Translations under genes and position numbers: made by a program
NCBI GenBank assembly: GCA_913060875.1
Contig: CAJXSL010000012.1
Location: 99,454-163,453 of the forward strand
Length of the DNA: 64,000 nt
Origin: an uncultured Desulfobacteraceae bacterium
Lineage (GTDB): Bacteria > Desulfobacterota > Desulfobacteria > Desulfobacterales > UBA5852
Reading direction: 5' to 3'
Shown here: positions 1 to 8,975 of the stretch, piece after piece
How the letters are laid out: every line of letters begins with the position of its first letter
How positions within the stretch are numbered: the stretch's first letter is position 1
Notes under the pieces: model-generated
The model's input: only the letters and a program-made list of their open reading frames with translations
What the model was told of the DNA's origin: nothing
Database searches by the model: none

Positions 1-1215
1 ACTGCGATAGATGGCCCCGAGGCCCAACAGGAAAACAGCCGCCAGGAAAATCAGAATGATATTCAACGTTCCCCGGGTCGCCACCGCCGGGATTTCCTTA
101 CAGGTCAAACGGGCGTCGAGAAAATCGAAGGGGGCGGGGAACCGCCGCTCCAGGGCGAAGCGGACTTGCTGAACAGCCGCACCGGCCTGGACCACCGTGG
201 CCGGACTGTCCGTTTCGGCGATCTTCAGTTGCAGGTGGGCGAAGCGGGCCATGGGCTGGGTGAGGAAATAGTTTTCGGCCAGGTAATGGAGAAACGGTTG
301 AATTCCCAATACGAAGCCCTGCCGGTAAATGCGGCTGTCGATCGCGATCCGTCGAAAAATGAAGATCTGTTCCCTGTTGATGAACACGGACTGGAGCGGC
401 GCCACTTCAACCTGGAAGCGGGTGGGAAGATCGTCGATCGATTTTTCGGTTTCCCGGTCGAGGATATCTTCCGTCAGTGGATCTGCGACTTCGTCCGACA
501 ATGCAGATGCTGTCCTGCCAGCCGTTTCTGCGGGGGGCACGGGCGAAGACGCAAGGGAGGATGATGGTTTTTCGCTGCGAGAGGACGTGTCGTCCCGGCG
601 TGCCACGTTCAAGGCCTGCTGCGCCGTGATTTCTTCCGTGCGCTGGGTTTGGCGTCCCAGATACGTATCCGATGCGCGCTTGCGGCTGAAATCAAGAAAC
701 TTTCCGGCAAAAGAAGTCTTGGTTTCCTCCTTCGGTTGTTCCGCCTTTTTGGCCGGCAGGGAAGACTTTGGCGTCGGGGGCGAAGGGGTCATTTTTCCCC
801 GATTGAACTGGCGGTTGATGTCTTCGAGCTGTTGGACGATGCCTTCCAGTTCCCTCGATGGGCGCTTTTCGTTGCTGGTGAGAGGGGTTTGAAAGGATCC
901 GTCCGGATTGTTTTGCAGATACCCGAGAATGTAGGGTTCGGTGGGCGGAGTCGCCAGGGGAGAGATGCTTTGTCCGCCGCCCTTGTCCGCGGTGACCGTA
1001 ACCGTATGATGATAGGCGTCCACGGGCCGGCTTTCTTCCAGTTCAACCCGGTCGGCCAGCGCGGTTTCGATGGTGTCGAAAAGGGCCTCGGCAAAAAACC
1101 GCATGCGCGCGGTTTCTTCCCGGGCAACGCCCTGGTAGGTGCGCACCACCACATAGACCATGGGAATGGCCGTGGCGACGGCAAACAGGAGAATGATCAG
1201 CCTCAGCCTCTTCAT
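1..1215 (-). CDS. Sensor histidine kinase, N-terminal sensory part (runs off the window)
   Basis: The frame is open for 405 codons from ATG 1215 to the window edge, so only the sensory half is visible. A membrane segment lies at residues about 5-25 (RLIILLFAVATAIPMVYVVV). A long polar region of about 350 residues follows, then a second membrane helix (LIFLAAVFLLGLGAIY) just before the edge. This is the classic layout of a kinase that senses outside the membrane. HAMP and catalytic domains would lie beyond base 1. It starts 3 bases after the stop of the response regulator, so the two form one operon. The kinase identity rests on this pairing and topology, because no H-box is visible. Confidence 0.75.
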   Translation of the reverse strand, partial: MKRLRLIILLFAVATAIPMVYVVVRTYQGVAREETARMRFFAEALFDTIETALADRVELEESRPVDAYHHTVTVTADKGGGQSISPLATPPTEPYILGYLQNNPDGSFQTPLTSNEKRPSRELEGIVQQLEDINRQFNRGKMTPSPPTPKSSLPAKKAEQPKEETKTSFAGKFLDFSRKRASDTYLGRQTQRTEEITAQQALNVARRDDTSSRSEKPSSSLASSPVPPAETAGRTASALSDEVADPLTEDILDRETEKSIDDLPTRFQVEVAPLQSVFINREQIFIFRRIAIDSRIYRQGFVLGIQPFLHYLAENYFLTQPMARFAHLQLKIAETDSPATVVQAGAAVQQVRFALERRFPAPFDFLDARLTCKEIPAVATRGTLNIILIFLAAVFLLGLGAIYRS

Positions 1216-1218
1216 GTC

Positions 1219-1917
1219 TCAGGCGTCTTTTTCCAGGCGATACCCCTGCCCCCGCACTGTTTGTAAAAACGGGGTGTCGCCAATCAGTGCACTGATTTTT
1301 TTACGCAGTTTGAGCATGTGAATATCGACCGTGCGCGTTTCAATATCCGCATCGGCGTAGTGCCAAACTTCGGTCAGCAGTTCCTTTTTGGACACGATGC
1401 GGTCCTGGTGGCGGAAAAGATAGGTGATGATGTCCATCTCCTTCCGCGTCAGCGGGCTTGTCTTCTCGCCGCATTGGGCTTCGAGGGTTTGGCCCTGGAA
1501 ACAGATGCCCCTGTGGTGAATTTTTGCCTCGCCGGCGAGTTTTCCCGCCCGGCGCAGAAGGGCTTCCACCCGGACCATCAATTCCCTCAAGGAAAACGGT
1601 TTGCTGACATAATCGTCGGCCCCGGCTTTGAATCCCGTCACCACGTCGTCTTCCGCCCCCTTGGCCGTGAGCATGAGAATAGCCTGTCCGGGACGGCGCG
1701 CCCTCACCCGTTGGCAGATGGCGAAGCCGTCCAGGGACGGCAGCATGACATCCAGAATGATTAGGTCAAAGCTGTTTTGCAGAGCGCTTTGCAGACCTTC
1801 CTGGCCATCGTCGACGCCCTTCACCCCATATCCATTGAATACCAGGACGTCCATGAGGCCATTTAAAATTGCCGGATCGTCTTCCACCACCAGGATATGG
1901 GCTTTGAGAGATGACAT
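1219..1917 (-). CDS. OmpR/PhoB-family response regulator
   Basis: The protein has a receiver domain (acidic pair ED at the end of strand 1, phospho-acceptor Asp in LIILDVMLP, conserved KPF lysine) followed by a winged-helix effector domain with the typical ending VRGQGYRLE. The frame also allows an ATG at 1926. The Shine-Dalgarno AAAGG at 1927-1931 abuts that codon but lies 9 bases from ATG 1917, so the later start is preferred. It presumably receives phosphate from the kinase encoded immediately downstream and binds promoters of an unknown regulon. The specific stimulus cannot be read from the sequence. Confidence 0.93.
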   Translation of the reverse strand: MSSLKAHILVVEDDPAILNGLMDVLVFNGYGVKGVDDGQEGLQSALQNSFDLIILDVMLPSLDGFAICQRVRARRPGQAILMLTAKGAEDDVVTGFKAGADDYVSKPFSLRELMVRVEALLRRAGKLAGEAKIHHRGICFQGQTLEAQCGEKTSPLTRKEMDIITYLFRHQDRIVSKKELLTEVWHYADADIETRTVDIHMLKLRKKISALIGDTPFLQTVRGQGYRLEKDA

Positions 1918-2117
1918 GCGGTTCATCCTTTCTCAGCGCGCTGCGGTTGGATCATAAGTATGGATTAATTTATACCATCCCCTTCCAAAACCAAAGCAAA
2001 ACTTATGTAAAAAACCAGGCTTCTTCTTTTGCCGTTCTTTGAATTGTCTTCTGGCAGGTGGCTGTTAGGGTGGCAGGCATGTGAATTTAACGGCATGATG
2101 ACCAAAGGAGGTCTGCC

Positions 2118-3554
2118 ATGAAGACACCCAATCGCACGCCCTTGCTGTTCGTCGGGGGCCTTATTCTGATAACGGGACTGATCATGGGCGTCATTGGCCC
2201 TGCGCAAGACAGTGATGCCCGGCGGGTTGCGGGTGCGGCCTTCCCTGCCGATCCGGCAGGCAGCCCGCTGGCCATCAGCGCGCAGCTGGTTCAGGACAAG
2301 GTGCTGCGTGGTTCCGAGGGCACGGTTAACCTGGCGTTGACTCTGGCGGCACCGGCGGTTGAGCCGTCGGAGGCTGGCCCACGGCATGCCGTAGACCTGA
2401 TGGTGGTTTTGGACCGCAGCGGCTCCATGAACGGGCAGAAGATCGGTGATGCCCGTCGGGCAGTGCAGCGGCTGATCCGTACGCTTGCGCCCCGGGATCG
2501 CCTGGGTATTGTCACTTACAGCAGCACGGCCGAGACCTTGGCCGGCCTTCTACCCATGACGGCGCCCAATCGACAGGAACTGTCCTCGTTGGTCGGTGGC
2601 ATCCAGCCGGGCGGCGGCACCAATCTTGGCGCCGGCCTGGAAGCTGGTCTCCGGACTTTTGACGATACGCCCCCAGGGGGACGCCATCGCAAACTCATCC
2701 TTATTTCCGACGGACTGGCCAACCACGGCGTCACCGATCCTTACGCTCTGGGTCGCATGGCCGCCAGGGGGGTGGCCAATGACTGGGTGGTGAGCACGGT
2801 GGGGGTTGGCCATGAATTTAACGAACACCTTATGGCCACCCTGGCCGATCACGGTGCCGGCACCTACTACTACCTGGAAGATCCGGTGGCCTTCGCATCG
2901 GTCTTCGAACGGGAGTATCGCCATACCGCATCGGCGGCGGCATCGGGGCTATCCGTCAGTGTCCCCTTGCATGACGACATGCGCCTGGTCGATGCGGGGG
3001 GGTACCCGATAACGATCCAAGACGGCCGGGCAAGTTTCCGTCCGGGCAACCTGCGTTTCGGGCAGCGCCGCACCTTCTATCTCTCCCTGGCCATTCCAAC
3101 CGGGACACCGCACGAAGTGAATGTCAAAGGCCTCCAGGTCCGTTACCGCACCCCGGCGGGGATCATCACCGCCATGCTGCCGGAAACCTTTACCATTGCC
3201 TGTGTCGAAAACCCTGAAGACGTCATGGCGTCCATACGCAAGGATGCCTGGACGGCGAAAACCCTGCAGGAAGACTTCAGCCGTCTGAAACAGGCTGTCG
3301 CCGTAGCCATCCGCGACGGTGATGAACAGAAAGCCATGCAGCGGATTCAATCCTACCGGCAGGAGAAAGCGGCTGTGAACAAGGTGGTGGCATCTCCCCG
3401 GGTGGCCGAAAACCTGGACGAAGAGGTCGATGCTCTGGGGACTTATGTCCGGGAGACATTTGCAGGTAAACCGGCGGCCGTGGTTGAGAAGCAGAAACAG
3501 AACGCTAAAATTCTTCAGTATGAAGCCTATCAGAAGCGGCGGGCGAAACAGTAA
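2118..3554 (+). CDS. von Willebrand factor A domain protein, membrane-anchored or secreted
   Basis: This is a 478-residue protein preceded by a strong ribosome site (AAAGGAGG, 2103-2110). A hydrophobic N-terminal segment (residues 8-28) is a signal peptide or anchor. The VWA domain spans about residues 91-265 and has an intact metal-ion-dependent adhesion site: DRSGS at 99-103, Thr168 in GGGTNLG and Asp198 in ISDG. The C-terminal 120 residues are charged and helical (KQAVAVAIRDGDEQKAMQR) and resemble tails of VIT/VWA-type envelope proteins. A PspA-like gene follows after 150 bases, suggesting an envelope-related role. The ligand is unknown. Confidence 0.85.
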   Translation: MKTPNRTPLLFVGGLILITGLIMGVIGPAQDSDARRVAGAAFPADPAGSPLAISAQLVQDKVLRGSEGTVNLALTLAAPAVEPSEAGPRHAVDLMVVLDRSGSMNGQKIGDARRAVQRLIRTLAPRDRLGIVTYSSTAETLAGLLPMTAPNRQELSSLVGGIQPGGGTNLGAGLEAGLRTFDDTPPGGRHRKLILISDGLANHGVTDPYALGRMAARGVANDWVVSTVGVGHEFNEHLMATLADHGAGTYYYLEDPVAFASVFEREYRHTASAAASGLSVSVPLHDDMRLVDAGGYPITIQDGRASFRPGNLRFGQRRTFYLSLAIPTGTPHEVNVKGLQVRYRTPAGIITAMLPETFTIACVENPEDVMASIRKDAWTAKTLQEDFSRLKQAVAVAIRDGDEQKAMQRIQSYRQEKAAVNKVVASPRVAENLDEEVDALGTYVRETFAGKPAAVVEKQKQNAKILQYEAYQKRRAKQ

Positions 3555-3707
3555 AGAATATGGCTGCCGGGAGACAATTTCCTGAGGGCCGGAACCCCCG
3601 CGGCCGGGGATGTATAGTGGACGAACCAAAGTCTGTAGGCCGCATCCTGATTCCCGGTACCGTCCTTGCCGATACATCTTGAGAATGACCGAAAATAGGA
3701 GGATTTT

Positions 3708-4268
3708 ATGGGCCTATTGTCGCGGATTATCCGCATTTGCCAAGCGGATTTGCACGGTGTCATGGATCACATCGAGGACCGAGATTTGCTGCTCAAACAA
3801 CACCTGCGGGAAATGCAGACGGCCATGGCCGCCAAACAGGCCCGCATCGACCAACTTGAAGAAACTGCCCGAACAGCGCAGCGCCAATTGACGGGCTATG
3901 CCCGGCAGCTCAAGACGGTTGAAGAAGAACTGGACCAGGCGGTGGCCAGGGACAAGGATGCTGTCGCCCGGAGGCTGATCCGCAAACGGCGGTCCTTGCA
4001 ACAGTGTGCTGCGAACCTGGACAACCAGATCCGGGATTTGACCGCAACCCTGGCCGAAGCGCGCGAACGACGGGCCGCGCAAACCATGACCTATGACGAA
4101 CTGCGTCTCCGTGTGGCGGCTGTTCAGGAGCGCTCCCGGCGGGGCTTATCCCTGGCGGCCCCTTTGGGCGGTGGCCTCATGCCGGGGCAGCTGGAACCGA
4201 GCGACGAAGAAATTGATTGGGAACTCTTGCAGCGCAAGGAGGCTCTGGCCTCCGGGAGGGCGCAGTGA
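3708..4268 (+). CDS. PspA/IM30-like coiled-coil protein
   Basis: The 186-residue protein is predicted almost entirely helical, with heptad-like charged repeats through residues 25-150 (QARIDQLEETARTAQRQL and KTVEEELDQAV). It opens MGLLSRIIRICQADLHGVMDHIED, which is like the amphipathic start of PspA/Vipp1 proteins that bind stressed membranes. It is shorter than E. coli PspA (222 residues), and no Psp regulators lie nearby. It overlaps the next gene by four bases (GTGA), so the two are translationally coupled. Family assignment is by pattern rather than a search. Confidence 0.7.
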   Translation: MGLLSRIIRICQADLHGVMDHIEDRDLLLKQHLREMQTAMAAKQARIDQLEETARTAQRQLTGYARQLKTVEEELDQAVARDKDAVARRLIRKRRSLQQCAANLDNQIRDLTATLAEARERRAAQTMTYDELRLRVAAVQERSRRGLSLAAPLGGGLMPGQLEPSDEEIDWELLQRKEALASGRAQ

Positions 4269-4816
4269 AGAACGAACAGCAGGCGGTCAGATCCACGATT
4301 ATTCTGGGCGGCCTTGGCGCCCTGGCCTGGTTTCTGGCGGCATCGACCCTTGCGTGGCACCGGTATTGGCCTTGGGCGGCTTTTGGTATCGTCTGGCTTA
4401 TGACAGCGGTGTACGCACTCATGCTTGTGCGATGGAGCGGCCGCCGCTTTGCGGCCGTTCTTTTCCCTATAATGGTGCTGGCCTTGAGCGGCGTTGTCAT
4501 GCCCCGATCCGTTTTGGCCTCTGGAATGGCGATCGCCATCCTGGGTTGGATTCGCAGCGGTGTTTGCTTCCCCCAAACGGTGGGCCAATCGGTTGGGCGT
4601 GAGCTGGTGTTAGGGGCCGGTGGCGGGATGGCCATTCTTTGGTGGGGACCGTCGACACCCTTGTCAGGGGCACTGTGCCTGTGGTTGTTCAGCCTGGTTC
4701 AGGCCCTGTTTTTTATCTTGTTTGAATCCGAGGTGGTTTTCACGCCGGCCGGTTCCGCCCCCGACCCGTTCGATCGGGCGGCACGCCGGGTCGAAGATCT
4801 TTTAGACGGTCTGTAA
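4265..4816 (+). CDS. Multi-pass membrane protein of unknown function
   Basis: GTG 4265 overlaps the stop of the PspA-like gene and has GGGAGGG upstream, giving 183 residues. The reading frame extends further 5' but lacks a better start. About five or six hydrophobic segments fill residues 8-160, and a short charged cytoplasmic tail ends FDRAARRVEDLLDGL. Coupling to the PspA-like gene suggests it is the membrane partner or anchor of that protein. I recognise no family. Confidence 0.7.
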   Translation: MKNEQQAVRSTIILGGLGALAWFLAASTLAWHRYWPWAAFGIVWLMTAVYALMLVRWSGRRFAAVLFPIMVLALSGVVMPRSVLASGMAIAILGWIRSGVCFPQTVGQSVGRELVLGAGGGMAILWWGPSTPLSGALCLWLFSLVQALFFILFESEVVFTPAGSAPDPFDRAARRVEDLLDGL

Positions 4817-5030
4817 AAACGGGTTGCCAGAGTGCGATGGCGGATGCATTTTTTTGCGTGGGATTGCGTGTGAAGTTGCGGATGTGGCCGAGGCCATTTA
4901 TCAGGGCTGATGAACGGCCGCCTTCCGGTTCGGCAGGTCGACGCCATTTTGAGGCTTGACCGCAGGCCTGTCAGGTGGGTTATTATCCTGCGTGCCAATA
5001 ACCCAACCTGAAGACGGGAGACTTTTGACC

Positions 5031-5630
5031 ATGCGCCGCCGCCAATGTGAAATTACTGATCCGCAGGAAATCAGCCGGATTCTGTCCGCTGCCACCATCG
5101 GCCGTATGGCCACATCGGGCGCGGACGGCTATCCCTATATCACCCCCGTCAATTTTGTTTATTTCAACGGAAATATCTATTTTCACTGTGCCCGGAAGGG
5201 TGAAAAACTGGACAATATCGTCCGGGATGATCGGGTCTGTTTCCAGGTGGATATCCCGTTGGCCTACCTCGATCTGGACGCCACGCCGAACGGCGGGTCC
5301 TGCAACCTCCACCAGTTGTATCATTGCGTGATCATCCGGGGGCGGGCCCGGGTGGTGCCGGACGGCGATCTCAAAACCGATGCGCTCAATGCCCTCGTGG
5401 CGGCCCATGAACCTGGCCGGACACCGCCGCCCGTGCCAGCGGATACGCCGGCGTACCAGGCTTGTGCCGTGGTGGAAATCCGGCCGGAGAACCTCTCCGC
5501 CAAGAGTGATCTGGCCCAAAAAAAATCACCGGCGGAACGTGAAGCCCTGGCCCGTTATCTGGCGCAGCGGAACCGTCCCGGGGATTCGGAGACGGTGAAG
5601 GCCATGGGGCTCAGGGCGGGAGCGAAGTGA
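5031..5630 (+). CDS. Pyridoxamine 5'-phosphate oxidase-fold flavin protein (NimA-like)
   Basis: Starting at ATG 5031 (GGGAG 11 bases upstream) the protein has 199 residues and opens with the split-barrel FMN-binding pattern of the NimA/PNPOx-like family: a short helix (DPQEISRILSAATIGRMAT), strands containing YPYITPVNFVYFNGNIYFHCA, then KGEKLDNIVRDDRVCFQVD. Relatives bind FMN or heme and include nitroimidazole reductases; the substrate here is unknown. The C-terminal extension is charged (AEREALARYLAQRNRPGD). It is followed after 33 bases by the thioesterase gene, so they may be cotranscribed. Confidence 0.8.
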   Translation: MRRRQCEITDPQEISRILSAATIGRMATSGADGYPYITPVNFVYFNGNIYFHCARKGEKLDNIVRDDRVCFQVDIPLAYLDLDATPNGGSCNLHQLYHCVIIRGRARVVPDGDLKTDALNALVAAHEPGRTPPPVPADTPAYQACAVVEIRPENLSAKSDLAQKKSPAEREALARYLAQRNRPGDSETVKAMGLRAGAK

Positions 5631-5663
5631 AACCACATTTTTCAGGGGAGGGTTTAACCATCC

Positions 5664-6554
5664 ATGAGCGTCTGCGTCGAAGGCAATGTGTTGCAGGAGT
5701 TGCTGAAGCTTTTAAAGCTGGAAAAAATTGAAGAGAATATCTTCCGGGGACAAAGCCAGGATCTAGGATTCGGCAATGTGTTCGGGGGCCAGGTGCTTGG
5801 GCAGGCGCTTTCCGCGGCAAGCCAGACCGTGCCGTCGGACCGACGCGCTCACAGCATGCACGCCTACTTCATGCGGCCCGGGGATGCCCGCATGCCTATC
5901 GTTTATTCGGTGGACTGCATCCGGGACGGCCGCAGCTTTACCACCCGGCGGATCAAGGCCGTCCAGAAGGGGCGGGCCATCTTCAGTATGAGTGCTTCCT
6001 TTCAAATCGATGAGCCCGGTTTTGACCACCAGGACGAGATGCCGAACGTTCCCGGTCCGGAGGGGCTCGAACGCGAGATCGACCGGGCACGGATTCTGGC
6101 CCCCAAAATACCGGCCGGCCTGCGGGAAAAGCTGTTGTGCACAAAGCCCATCGAAATCCGTCACGTGAATCCGGTGGACCCCTTCCAGCCCGAAAAGAAA
6201 GATCCCGTCAAATACGTTTGGTTCAGGGCCATCGACAAAATGCCGGACGATCCGGCCGCCCAGCAGTATATGCTGGCCTATGCCAGTGATTTCAATCTGG
6301 TGGCCACCACCCTGTATCCGCACGGGCATACTTTCTGGCAACCGGAGATGCAGGTGGCCAGTCTGGACCATGGCATGTGGTTTCACCGGGAGGTCCGCCT
6401 GGACGACTGGCTTCTCTATGCCATGGAGAGCCCCAATGCCCATAAAGCCCGGGGGCTTGCCATCGGCCGTATTTTTTCCCAGGCAGGGCAGCTGGTGGCC
6501 ACCGTGGCCCAGGAAGGGTTGATCCGCTTCCGGGGAACATCCACAAAGGATTAA
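5664..6554 (+). CDS. tesB: Acyl-CoA thioesterase II
   Basis: This 296-residue protein is close to E. coli TesB (286) and shows the double-hotdog layout. The first hotdog carries NVFGGQVLGQALSAA and HSMHAYFMRPGD; the second carries LDHGMWFHREVRLDDWLLY and a final ARGLAIGRIFSQAGQLVATVAQEGLIR. The characteristic Asp-Gln-Thr style catalytic set is represented by the conserved DHGMWFHR and QEG regions. It hydrolyses acyl-CoA to free fatty acid and CoA in the cytoplasm, which fits a lineage that degrades or remodels fatty acids. A small GCCCC/GGGGC hairpin at 6604-6619 follows the gene but has a poor T-run. Confidence 0.92.
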   Translation: MSVCVEGNVLQELLKLLKLEKIEENIFRGQSQDLGFGNVFGGQVLGQALSAASQTVPSDRRAHSMHAYFMRPGDARMPIVYSVDCIRDGRSFTTRRIKAVQKGRAIFSMSASFQIDEPGFDHQDEMPNVPGPEGLEREIDRARILAPKIPAGLREKLLCTKPIEIRHVNPVDPFQPEKKDPVKYVWFRAIDKMPDDPAAQQYMLAYASDFNLVATTLYPHGHTFWQPEMQVASLDHGMWFHREVRLDDWLLYAMESPNAHKARGLAIGRIFSQAGQLVATVAQEGLIRFRGTSTKD

Positions 6555-6850
6555 GGCTTGTGCTTGGCTCGCCTTTCCGTGTGGAGACGGTCTTATTCTT
6601 CCCGCCCCAAAGGTGGGGCTTTGCCCCCCTGTTCCGGGGTGCCTTCTCTGGCGCCTCTGTTGCCGTCTTTCTTCCTGCAACTCCCGATAGGATGACAGTT
6701 GTTCCGATGTTCAAGCAGTGTCGGGCTGAAAATAGCCGGGTATGTAACTTTCGCTTGGTTGCCTCCGACTCAACTTATGAGCGCTCGAAAACAATTCCCC
6801 TTTGAAGGGGGTTTGAAACCAATTTGATTTAATTCATTCTGGAGGTCACT

Positions 6851-7378
6851 ATGAAAAATTCGGTAAAGACGCCTATATACTGTTTGCTGGTCAGTTTGGT
6901 GGTTTTGGGCAGTTGGGGCATGGCCAATTTTGCCTGGGCCCGGGGCGGGCATGGCGAGGGGGGCGGCATGCCGCTCAAGATGCTCTGGAACCTTGATCTT
7001 TCCACCGAACAAAAGGCGGCCGTCCATAAGCTGTTACCGGCCTATCGCACGGAAAAGGAAGCTTTGAGGGAAAAGATGCATGCGGCCCGGGAAACCATGC
7101 ACGCCTTCATGACAGCCGATGCCCTGGATGAAGACGGCATCCGCGAAGCCTCACGCAACATGGCGCCCATCATGGAGGATATGGCTGTTTTGCGGGCCCG
7201 TTTCCTGTTCGATCTCAAAGACATCCTGTCCCCGGAACAGGTGCAGAAGCTCCGGGAGCGGCACCAGGGGGCCACCCATCGCCGGGAAAAGAACCGCCGG
7301 TTCCGGCAGGAGATGATGGACACCTGGCTGCAGATGCCCGCCGGCGATGCATCCGATGTTGCTGGATCCCAGCCCTGA
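6851..7378 (+). CDS. Spy/CpxP/ZraP-like periplasmic protein
   Basis: The N-terminal 30 residues form a signal peptide (hydrophobic core CLLVSLVVLGSWGMANFAWA). The mature part is all-helical and has two LTxxQ-type motifs, LDLSTEQKAAVHK and ILSPEQVQKLRER, the signature of periplasmic chaperone and metal-sensing proteins of the Spy/CpxP/ZraP group. Histidines and methionines are frequent (RGGHGEGGGMP, MHAARETMHAFM), which would suit metal binding. GGAGG lies 6 bases before the ATG. It lies 200 bases upstream of an ECF sigma gene whose operon contains a second protein of the same fold. Confidence 0.82.
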   Translation: MKNSVKTPIYCLLVSLVVLGSWGMANFAWARGGHGEGGGMPLKMLWNLDLSTEQKAAVHKLLPAYRTEKEALREKMHAARETMHAFMTADALDEDGIREASRNMAPIMEDMAVLRARFLFDLKDILSPEQVQKLRERHQGATHRREKNRRFRQEMMDTWLQMPAGDASDVAGSQP

Positions 7379-7576
7379 GCATGCGATGGGGCTTTGATCT
7401 GGATGGGACGTATTGACATGGCTTAGGGGTTTTGCAGTGGCTGCCATTAGGCCCCGCAACGTCCTGCAGGCAAAACGTTCCATTCAGATCGTGATCTTCA
7501 GAAAATTTTTAACCGATTAAGATGCACAACACGCCTTGCGTGTCGGAACCGGACATAAGCGAGGAGTCGACAGGAT

Positions 7577-8191
7577 TTGAGAATGCCCCTTGGAAACGCC
7601 GAGCCTGAACCCGTTGCGCCCGACGATCAAGATGTGGTGCAAAGGGTCCTGGCTGGTGACGTCAATGCCTTTGCGCTTCTGATGGAGCGTTACCAGGAAT
7701 ACGTCCTGGCCATCATAAGGCGCCACGCGCCGCCAAACCAGGTGGAGGAACTGGCCCAGGAGGTTTTTATCAAGGCCTTTAAATCCCTGGGGGGATGGCG
7801 CCGAAGCGGCCGCTTCCGGTCCTGGCTGGCATCCATTGCCGTGCGCACCTGCTATGATTTCTGGCGGAAACATTATCGCACCCGGGAAGTTCCCCTGAGC
7901 GCGCTTTCGGAAGCCCACCGCGAATGGCTGGACAGAGCCTTGACGGACGCCTCGGAAACATCCTGGCAGGACATCGCCCGGCAGCAGGAAGCCCGGGAGA
8001 TTCTCGATTGGGCCCTGGATCAGTTGTCCGCCGCCGACCGCATGGTTCTGGAACTGGTCTATCTCGAAGAGCGACCGGTGAAAGAGGCGGCGCGCCTTCT
8101 GGGGTGGACGGTGTCCAATGTCAAGGTTCGCAGTTTCCGGGCCCGGCGGAAAATCAATCAACTCCTTTTGCAAGAGGGGAGGCATTCATGA
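7577..8191 (+). CDS. ECF-family RNA polymerase sigma factor
   Basis: This is a 204-residue sigma-70 protein with region 2 (ALLMERYQEYVLAIIRRH, then VEELAQEVFIKAFKSL) and region 4 (LDWALDQLSAADRMVLELVYLEE followed by a helix-turn-helix, VKEAARLLGWTVSNVKVRSFRARRK). Region 3 is absent, as usual for ECF factors. TTG 7577 is used here because GAGGAG lies 10 bases upstream; ATG 7583 is the alternative. The gene overlaps the next by four bases. The order sigma, small one-helix membrane protein, Spy-like periplasmic protein recalls the Cnr/Ncc nickel-cobalt sensing systems. Confidence 0.92.
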   Translation: MRMPLGNAEPEPVAPDDQDVVQRVLAGDVNAFALLMERYQEYVLAIIRRHAPPNQVEELAQEVFIKAFKSLGGWRRSGRFRSWLASIAVRTCYDFWRKHYRTREVPLSALSEAHREWLDRALTDASETSWQDIARQQEAREILDWALDQLSAADRMVLELVYLEERPVKEAARLLGWTVSNVKVRSFRARRKINQLLLQEGRHS

Positions 8192-8511
8192 CATCAACGC
8201 CCCAACAGTCGGAAAGGTTACGCAACCTGCTGCAGGAAACCCATCATGCACGTGAAAACCTGCCTGGAGACACCCTGTGGGCCCGGCAGACCATGCGGCA
8301 AATACGTCATTTGGCGGTTTCCGGCCGCACCAGATCCGCGGCCGATTTTCTGGAACCTTATTTTTGGCGATGGTTCACGGCCGGCGGAGTGGCCACCGCT
8401 GTCATGGCGTTGCTGCTGCTCAATTTCCAATTTGTACCGGATGCCGACCTTTGGTCTTTCCTGGTATACGAAAACGAAACCATCAACATGTTTCAGGCAT
8501 TGCTGTATTGA
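8188..8511 (+). CDS. Small single-pass membrane protein, probable anti-sigma factor
   Basis: ATG 8188 overlaps the sigma-factor stop (ATGA), giving 107 residues. Residues 1-60 are cytoplasmic and helical (RLRNLLQETHHARENLP), one membrane helix lies at about 65-85 (WFTAGGVATAVMALLLLNF), and a short periplasmic tail ends in NMFQALLY. It has no cysteine, so it lacks the zinc-binding anti-sigma motif and resembles CnrY-type anti-sigmas more. Function is inferred from translational coupling to the sigma factor and from the periplasmic sensor-like gene that follows after 9 bases. Confidence 0.65.
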   Translation: MTSTPQQSERLRNLLQETHHARENLPGDTLWARQTMRQIRHLAVSGRTRSAADFLEPYFWRWFTAGGVATAVMALLLLNFQFVPDADLWSFLVYENETINMFQALLY

Positions 8512-8520
8512 GGTGGCATC

Positions 8521-8970
8521 ATGAAAAAAACGAAAATCATTGCCGGTCTTATCATGATTTTTATTCTGGGCGCACTCTCGGGAGCGCTGGGCACCGGCGT
8601 TGTGCTGAAGCGTCATCACCCCTTTTTCAGCGGTAAACCGGAGGGGCGCAAAGCCTTCATCCTCAAACGGTTGACCCGGGAACTGGATCTCAGTGCGGAG
8701 CAGCGGGTCCGGGTTGCGGCGATCATTGACCGGGTCCAGTCTGAAACATTCACGCAACTGAGGGAAGGGCGGCGTTTGATGCGACAGAAACTGGAAAGTG
8801 GATTTGCCGAAATCAGGAAGGAGCTTACCCCGGACCAGCAACGCCGCTTTGACGAAATGAAGGCGGAGCAGGAACGCCGCCGCAAAGAACGCGACAGGCG
8901 TTTCCACGGCCTCTGGCCTCCTCCGCCCCACCATGACCCTTTGATGCCGCCGCCCGAAGAGAGGCCCTGA
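8521..8970 (+). CDS. Membrane-anchored Spy/CnrX-like periplasmic sensor
   Basis: The 149-residue protein begins with a glycine-rich membrane helix (IIAGLIMIFILGALSGALGTGVV) without an obvious cleavage site. A helical periplasmic domain follows with two LTxxQ-type motifs (LDLSAEQRVRVAAI and ELTPDQQRRFDEM). Histidine pairs sit at both ends (KRHHPFF near residue 33 and PPPPHHDP near 140), possible metal ligands. CnrX-family proteins have this anchor-plus-four-helix design and release an ECF sigma factor when they bind metal. The role here is inferred from fold and gene order. Confidence 0.75.
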   Translation: MKKTKIIAGLIMIFILGALSGALGTGVVLKRHHPFFSGKPEGRKAFILKRLTRELDLSAEQRVRVAAIIDRVQSETFTQLREGRRLMRQKLESGFAEIRKELTPDQQRRFDEMKAEQERRRKERDRRFHGLWPPPPHHDPLMPPPEERP

Positions 8971-8975
8971 AAACG

